Assembly (NCBI GenBank): GCA_964529035.1
Contig: CAZGUG010000001.1
Span: 1-64,000 of the forward strand
Origin: CAZGUG01 sp964529035
Lineage (GTDB): Bacteria > Bacillota > Clostridia > Ch29
DNA length: 64,000 bases
Direction: 5' to 3'
Shown here: positions 61,439-64,000 of the stretch, one piece after another
How the letters are laid out: each line of letters begins with the position of its first letter
Numbering within the stretch: the stretch's first letter is position 1
The notes under the pieces: model-generated
Databases searched by the model: none
What the model saw: only the letters and a program-made list of their open reading frames with translations
What the model was told of the DNA's origin: nothing
Made by a program: the position numbers and the translations under genes

Positions 61439-62086
61439 ATGATAACAGCTGGTATGGTTAAGGAACTAAGGGAAAAAACAGGAGCCGGTATGCTGGATTG
61501 TAAAAATGCCCTGGTAAAGGCGGACGGAGATATGGAAAAAGCGGTGGACCTGCTTCGGGAGAAGGGATTAGCCGCCGCGGCAAAAAAATCGGGCAGGATT
61601 ACAGCCGAGGGTATAGTCGATTCATATATACATATGGGGGGACGTATAGGTGTATTGATTGAAGTTAATTGTGAAACGGATTTTGTGGCAAAGACCGAAG
61701 AATTTAAAAGTTTTGTGAAGAACATGGCCATGCAGGTTGCAGCTTCCAGTCCCAGGTATATATCCAGGGATGAGATTCCCGGGGAAACAGTTGAAAAAGA
61801 AAAGAATATACTCATGCAGCAGGCCCTGAACGAAGGGAAGCCCCGGCATATTGTCGAAAAAATGGTTGAAGGAAGGATTGAAAAATATTACAGGGAAGTA
61901 TGCCTCATAGAGCAGCCCTATATACGTGACCCGGAAATTTCGGTCGGACAGGTTCTCAAGGAAACCATTGCAAAGATTGGAGAAAATATATCGGTCCGAA
62001 GGTTTGTAAGATATGAAATGGGAGAAGGCATACAAAAAAAAGAGGATAATTTTGTTGATGAGGTTATGAAGCAGGTTAATAAATAG
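61439..62086 (+). CDS. tsf: Elongation factor Ts
   Basis: EF-Ts recharges EF-Tu with GTP. The 215-residue protein has the UBA-like N-terminal region (MVKELREKTGAGMLDCKNAL), KSGRITAEGIVDSYIH and EVNCETDFVAKTEEF. It is the short form with a single core repeat, common in Bacillota and similar groups. ATG at 61439 follows ATGGAGGTAG. Confidence 0.97.
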   Translation: MITAGMVKELREKTGAGMLDCKNALVKADGDMEKAVDLLREKGLAAAAKKSGRITAEGIVDSYIHMGGRIGVLIEVNCETDFVAKTEEFKSFVKNMAMQVAASSPRYISRDEIPGETVEKEKNILMQQALNEGKPRHIVEKMVEGRIEKYYREVCLIEQPYIRDPEISVGQVLKETIAKIGENISVRRFVRYEMGEGIQKKEDNFVDEVMKQVNK

Positions 62087-62102
62087 GCCTTTTTAAAAAG
62101 TT

Positions 62103-62127
62103 GGTGGGACACAAAAAGTGTCCCATT
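62103..62127 (+). repeat. Hairpin after tsf without a U-tract
   Basis: TGGGACAC (62105-62112) pairs with GTGTCCCA (62118-62125) over an A5 loop; GG/TT wobbles extend it. An A-run rather than a T-run follows, so it is not a standard terminator. It may be a processing or stabilising hairpin, or a relic related to the GGGGACA repeat at 21765-21843. Confidence 0.5.
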
Positions 62128-62185
62128 AAAAAAATAAAAGGATATTGGCACACCAGGTAGAAACTACTAATGTGGAGGTAATAGA

Positions 62186-62911
62186 ATGCAGAAAACAATA
62201 TTCAACAGAATTATACTGAAATTAAGCGGGGAAGCCCTGTCAGGGCCACAGGGCTTTGGGATAAACTTTGAAACAATAAATCAAATAGCTCAGCAGATAA
62301 AGGAAGTTGTTGAATTGGGCGTGGAAGTTGCGGTAGTGGTGGGCGGCGGAAACATATGGCGCGGAAGAACTGGTAAGGGTATGGACAGAACCACCGCTGA
62401 CCACATGGGCATGCTGGCTACTGTAATTAATGCGCTGGCCCTGCAGGACGCACTGGAGAACAGAGAAGTGGCCACAAGGGTGCAAACCGCAATAGAAATG
62501 AGGCAGATTGCGGAACCCTACATAAGAAGAAGGGCGGTAAGGCACCTGGAAAAAAAGAGGGTAGTAATATTTGCCGCCGGAACCGGTAACCCGTTTTTTT
62601 CAACGGATACCACTGCTGCACTCAGGGCGGCAGAAATTGACGCCGAAGTAATTCTTCTTGCAAAAAAGGTGGACGGAGTATATGATTCTGACCCAGAAGA
62701 GAATCCGGAAGCACAAAAATTTGTCAAGCTAAGCTATTTTGACGTTTTGAGGCTGGGGCTCAAGGTTATGGACAGTACCGCCACATCCCTTTGTATGGAC
62801 AACAGGATCCCAATTATTGTTTTCGGACTCGAAAAACCGGATAATATAAAGAGAGTTGTTATCGGCGAAAAAATCGGTACACTGATTGGGCGTATTCAGA
62901 AGAGCGATTGA
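62186..62911 (+). CDS. pyrH: UMP kinase
   Basis: PyrH phosphorylates UMP to UDP. The 241-residue hexameric kinase has LKLSGEALSG-type (RIILKLSGEALSG, about 8-20), VVVGGGNIWRGR and FFSTDTTAALRAAEI. The ATG follows TGGAGGTAATAGA. In Bacillota it sits between tsf and frr, as here. Confidence 0.97.
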   Translation: MQKTIFNRIILKLSGEALSGPQGFGINFETINQIAQQIKEVVELGVEVAVVVGGGNIWRGRTGKGMDRTTADHMGMLATVINALALQDALENREVATRVQTAIEMRQIAEPYIRRRAVRHLEKKRVVIFAAGTGNPFFSTDTTAALRAAEIDAEVILLAKKVDGVYDSDPEENPEAQKFVKLSYFDVLRLGLKVMDSTATSLCMDNRIPIIVFGLEKPDNIKRVVIGEKIGTLIGRIQKSD

Positions 62912-63006
62912 TATTCGGCTCAGAGGCAACGTATACCCGGCATCATATATTTATTAACTTTGAACTGATGGAAGGGGTGTATTCCAAAAAAAAAGGAGGA
63001 ATGAAA

Positions 63007-63564
63007 ATGCATTTGGAAATCTATGACCGTGCTGAAGAAAAGATGAAAAAGACAATAAAGGTGTTAAATGATGAATTAACGACCATTAGAGCGGGCAGGG
63101 CGAACCCGGGACTTTTGGATAGGATTACTGTGGAATATTACGGGGCGCAAACTCCGCTCAACCAAATAGCGGGCATTTCAGCCCCCGAACCAAGACTTTT
63201 GTTGATACAGCCCTATGACAGTAACGCACTACAGAATATAGAAAAGGCAATAATGAAATCCGATTTGGGACTGAATCCTAATAATGACGGCAGGGTTATA
63301 AGACTGGTAATACCGCAGCTTACCGAGGAAAGGCGAAAAGAACTGGTCAAACTTGTGAAGAAATACGGAGAGGAAGCAAAGGTAGCAATCCGAAACGAAC
63401 GGAGAAATAATATTGATCAGCTTAAAAAAATGAAAAAGAACGGTGAATTAACCGAGGATGATGAAAAGAGGGCCCAGGAGGATATCCAAAAAATCACCGA
63501 TAAACATATTGAATTAGTGGATAAGGAAATAGAAAAAAAAGAAGGGGAAATAATGGAGGTTTAG
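63007..63564 (+). CDS. frr: Ribosome recycling factor
   Basis: RRF splits the post-termination ribosome with EF-G. The 185-residue protein has ELTTIRAGRANPGLLDRI and VAIRNERRNNIDQLKKM, both hallmarks, in the three-helix tRNA-like fold. ATG at 63007 is seven bases from AAGGAGG; the ATG at 63001 is too close. A terminator follows. The 95 bases before it hold no feature I can support except the ribosome binding site. Confidence 0.97.
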   Translation: MHLEIYDRAEEKMKKTIKVLNDELTTIRAGRANPGLLDRITVEYYGAQTPLNQIAGISAPEPRLLLIQPYDSNALQNIEKAIMKSDLGLNPNNDGRVIRLVIPQLTEERRKELVKLVKKYGEEAKVAIRNERRNNIDQLKKMKKNGELTEDDEKRAQEDIQKITDKHIELVDKEIEKKEGEIMEV

Positions 63565-63597
63565 GTTAAAATAATTTTGTCTATTATATGTTTAACG

Positions 63598-63618
63598 CCC
63601 CCAAATTGGGGGTTTTTT
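63598..63618 (+). terminator. Intrinsic terminator after frr
   Basis: CCCCC (63598-63602) pairs with GGGGG (63608-63612), with AAATT in the loop, followed by TTTTTT (63613-63618). It separates frr from uppS, whose ribosome binding site GCGGAGGTA follows at once, so readthrough or partial termination is likely. Confidence 0.8.
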
Positions 63619-63636
63619 CGGGCGGAGGTAGTGTTT

Positions 63637-64000
63637 ATGAATAAAAAAAATTATCCCGAGCATGTTGCGGTAATAATGGACGGTAACGGAAGATGGGCAA
63701 AAAAACGCGGACTGACCAGGATGCAGGGGCACAGGGCGGGGGTTGCAGCGTTAAGGGAAATAATAAAATATTCACGGGAAATCGGGCTTAAATACCTTAC
63801 CTTATATGCATTTTCTACAGAGAACTGGAAAAGGCCTTTGCCGGAAATTAGAAACTTAATGGACCTGCTGGTGGAATACATTAACAGTGAGATTGAACAG
63901 TTGCGTAACAATAATATAAAGATAAGAGTACTGGGCGATGTTTCGGCCCTTAGCAATAGCGTAAGAAAAGAAATAAAAAAGGCGGTTGTTGAGACTTCTA
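63637..64000 (+). CDS. uppS: Isoprenyl (undecaprenyl diphosphate) synthase, 5' part
   Basis: The reading frame is open from ATG at 63637 to the window end (121 codons), so the gene is cut by the edge, not broken. It shows VAVIMDGNGRWAKKRG with the catalytic Asp15, the GHRAG segment, and the conserved AFSTENWKRP. UppS makes the C55 lipid carrier for cell-wall synthesis. The site GGCGGAGGTAG lies upstream. A full protein would be about 240-255 residues. Confidence 0.95.
   Translation, partial: MNKKNYPEHVAVIMDGNGRWAKKRGLTRMQGHRAGVAALREIIKYSREIGLKYLTLYAFSTENWKRPLPEIRNLMDLLVEYINSEIEQLRNNNIKIRVLGDVSALSNSVRKEIKKAVVETS

Noticed and set aside
62145..62173. A promoter for pyrH (TTGGCA, 17 bases, TAATGT)
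   Set aside because: The -35 is fair but the -10 matches at only about half its positions, and readthrough from tsf is possible.
1..64000. CRISPR arrays, tRNA or rRNA genes, prophage or complete insertion sequences
   Set aside because: I saw no regularly spaced repeats, no cloverleaf-like units, and no transposase, integrase or phage genes; gene order is an unbroken housekeeping and motility backbone.

Overview
The window is a chromosomal segment from a Gram-positive, flagellated bacterium, almost certainly a member of the Clostridia (Bacillota). The reasons are the FapR-controlled fatty-acid operon with FabK, the gene order fap/fab - rnc - smc - ftsY - ylxM - ffh - rpsP - rimM - trmD - rplS - lepB - rbgA - rnhB - dprA - topA - hslVU - flagella/chemotaxis - rpsB - tsf - pyrH - frr - uppS (the classic Bacillus/Clostridium backbone), strong GGAGG ribosome binding sites, frequent TTG/GTG starts and heavy use of AGG/AGA and ATA codons. 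I cannot name the genus. Every supported gene lies on the + strand. I saw no tRNA, rRNA, CRISPR array, prophage or intact insertion sequence.

Layout. 62-6909: fatty-acid synthesis (fapR, plsX, fabH, fabK, fabD, fabG, acpP, fabF), with a likely extra promoter for acpP inside the end of fabG and a hairpin behind acpP. 7011-13309: rnc, an uncharacterised radical SAM gene, smc, ftsY. 13328-18875: ylxM-ffh, then ribosomal and tRNA maturation genes (rpsP, khpA, rimM, trmD, rplS, lepB, rbgA) with an L19-type leader before rplS. 18943-28558: rnhB, a FliK-like/FlhB-tail-like gene pair, yraN, a REP-like repeat, comM, dprA, topA, hslV, hslU.

28588-60507: one very long flagellar/chemotaxis operon (flgB to a swrB-like gene). 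It is headed by a type I cyclic-di-GMP riboswitch followed by an intrinsic terminator. The structure reads as an OFF switch: ligand stabilises P1, frees the terminator and lowers motility. The operon also encodes a PilZ protein with an intact c-di-GMP binding motif, so the second messenger probably acts at both the RNA and the protein level. It carries the whole basal body, export gate, motor (motAB inserted between flbD and fliL), chemotaxis core (cheY, B, A, W, C, D, fliY), the sigma factor fliA near the 3' end, and three poorly characterised genes (56894, 59761, 60076).

60529-64000: a separate promoter and structured leader, then rpsB-tsf with a terminator/attenuator between them, pyrH, frr, a terminator, and the start of uppS, which runs off the window.

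I did not find a wholly new system. The features most worth a second look are the riboswitch expression platform, the FliK/FlhB-tail pair outside the flagellar operon, the pseudoknot-capable leaders before rplS and rpsB, a 15-bp palindrome on the ylxM-ffh promoter, and two uncharacterised flagellar-operon genes.
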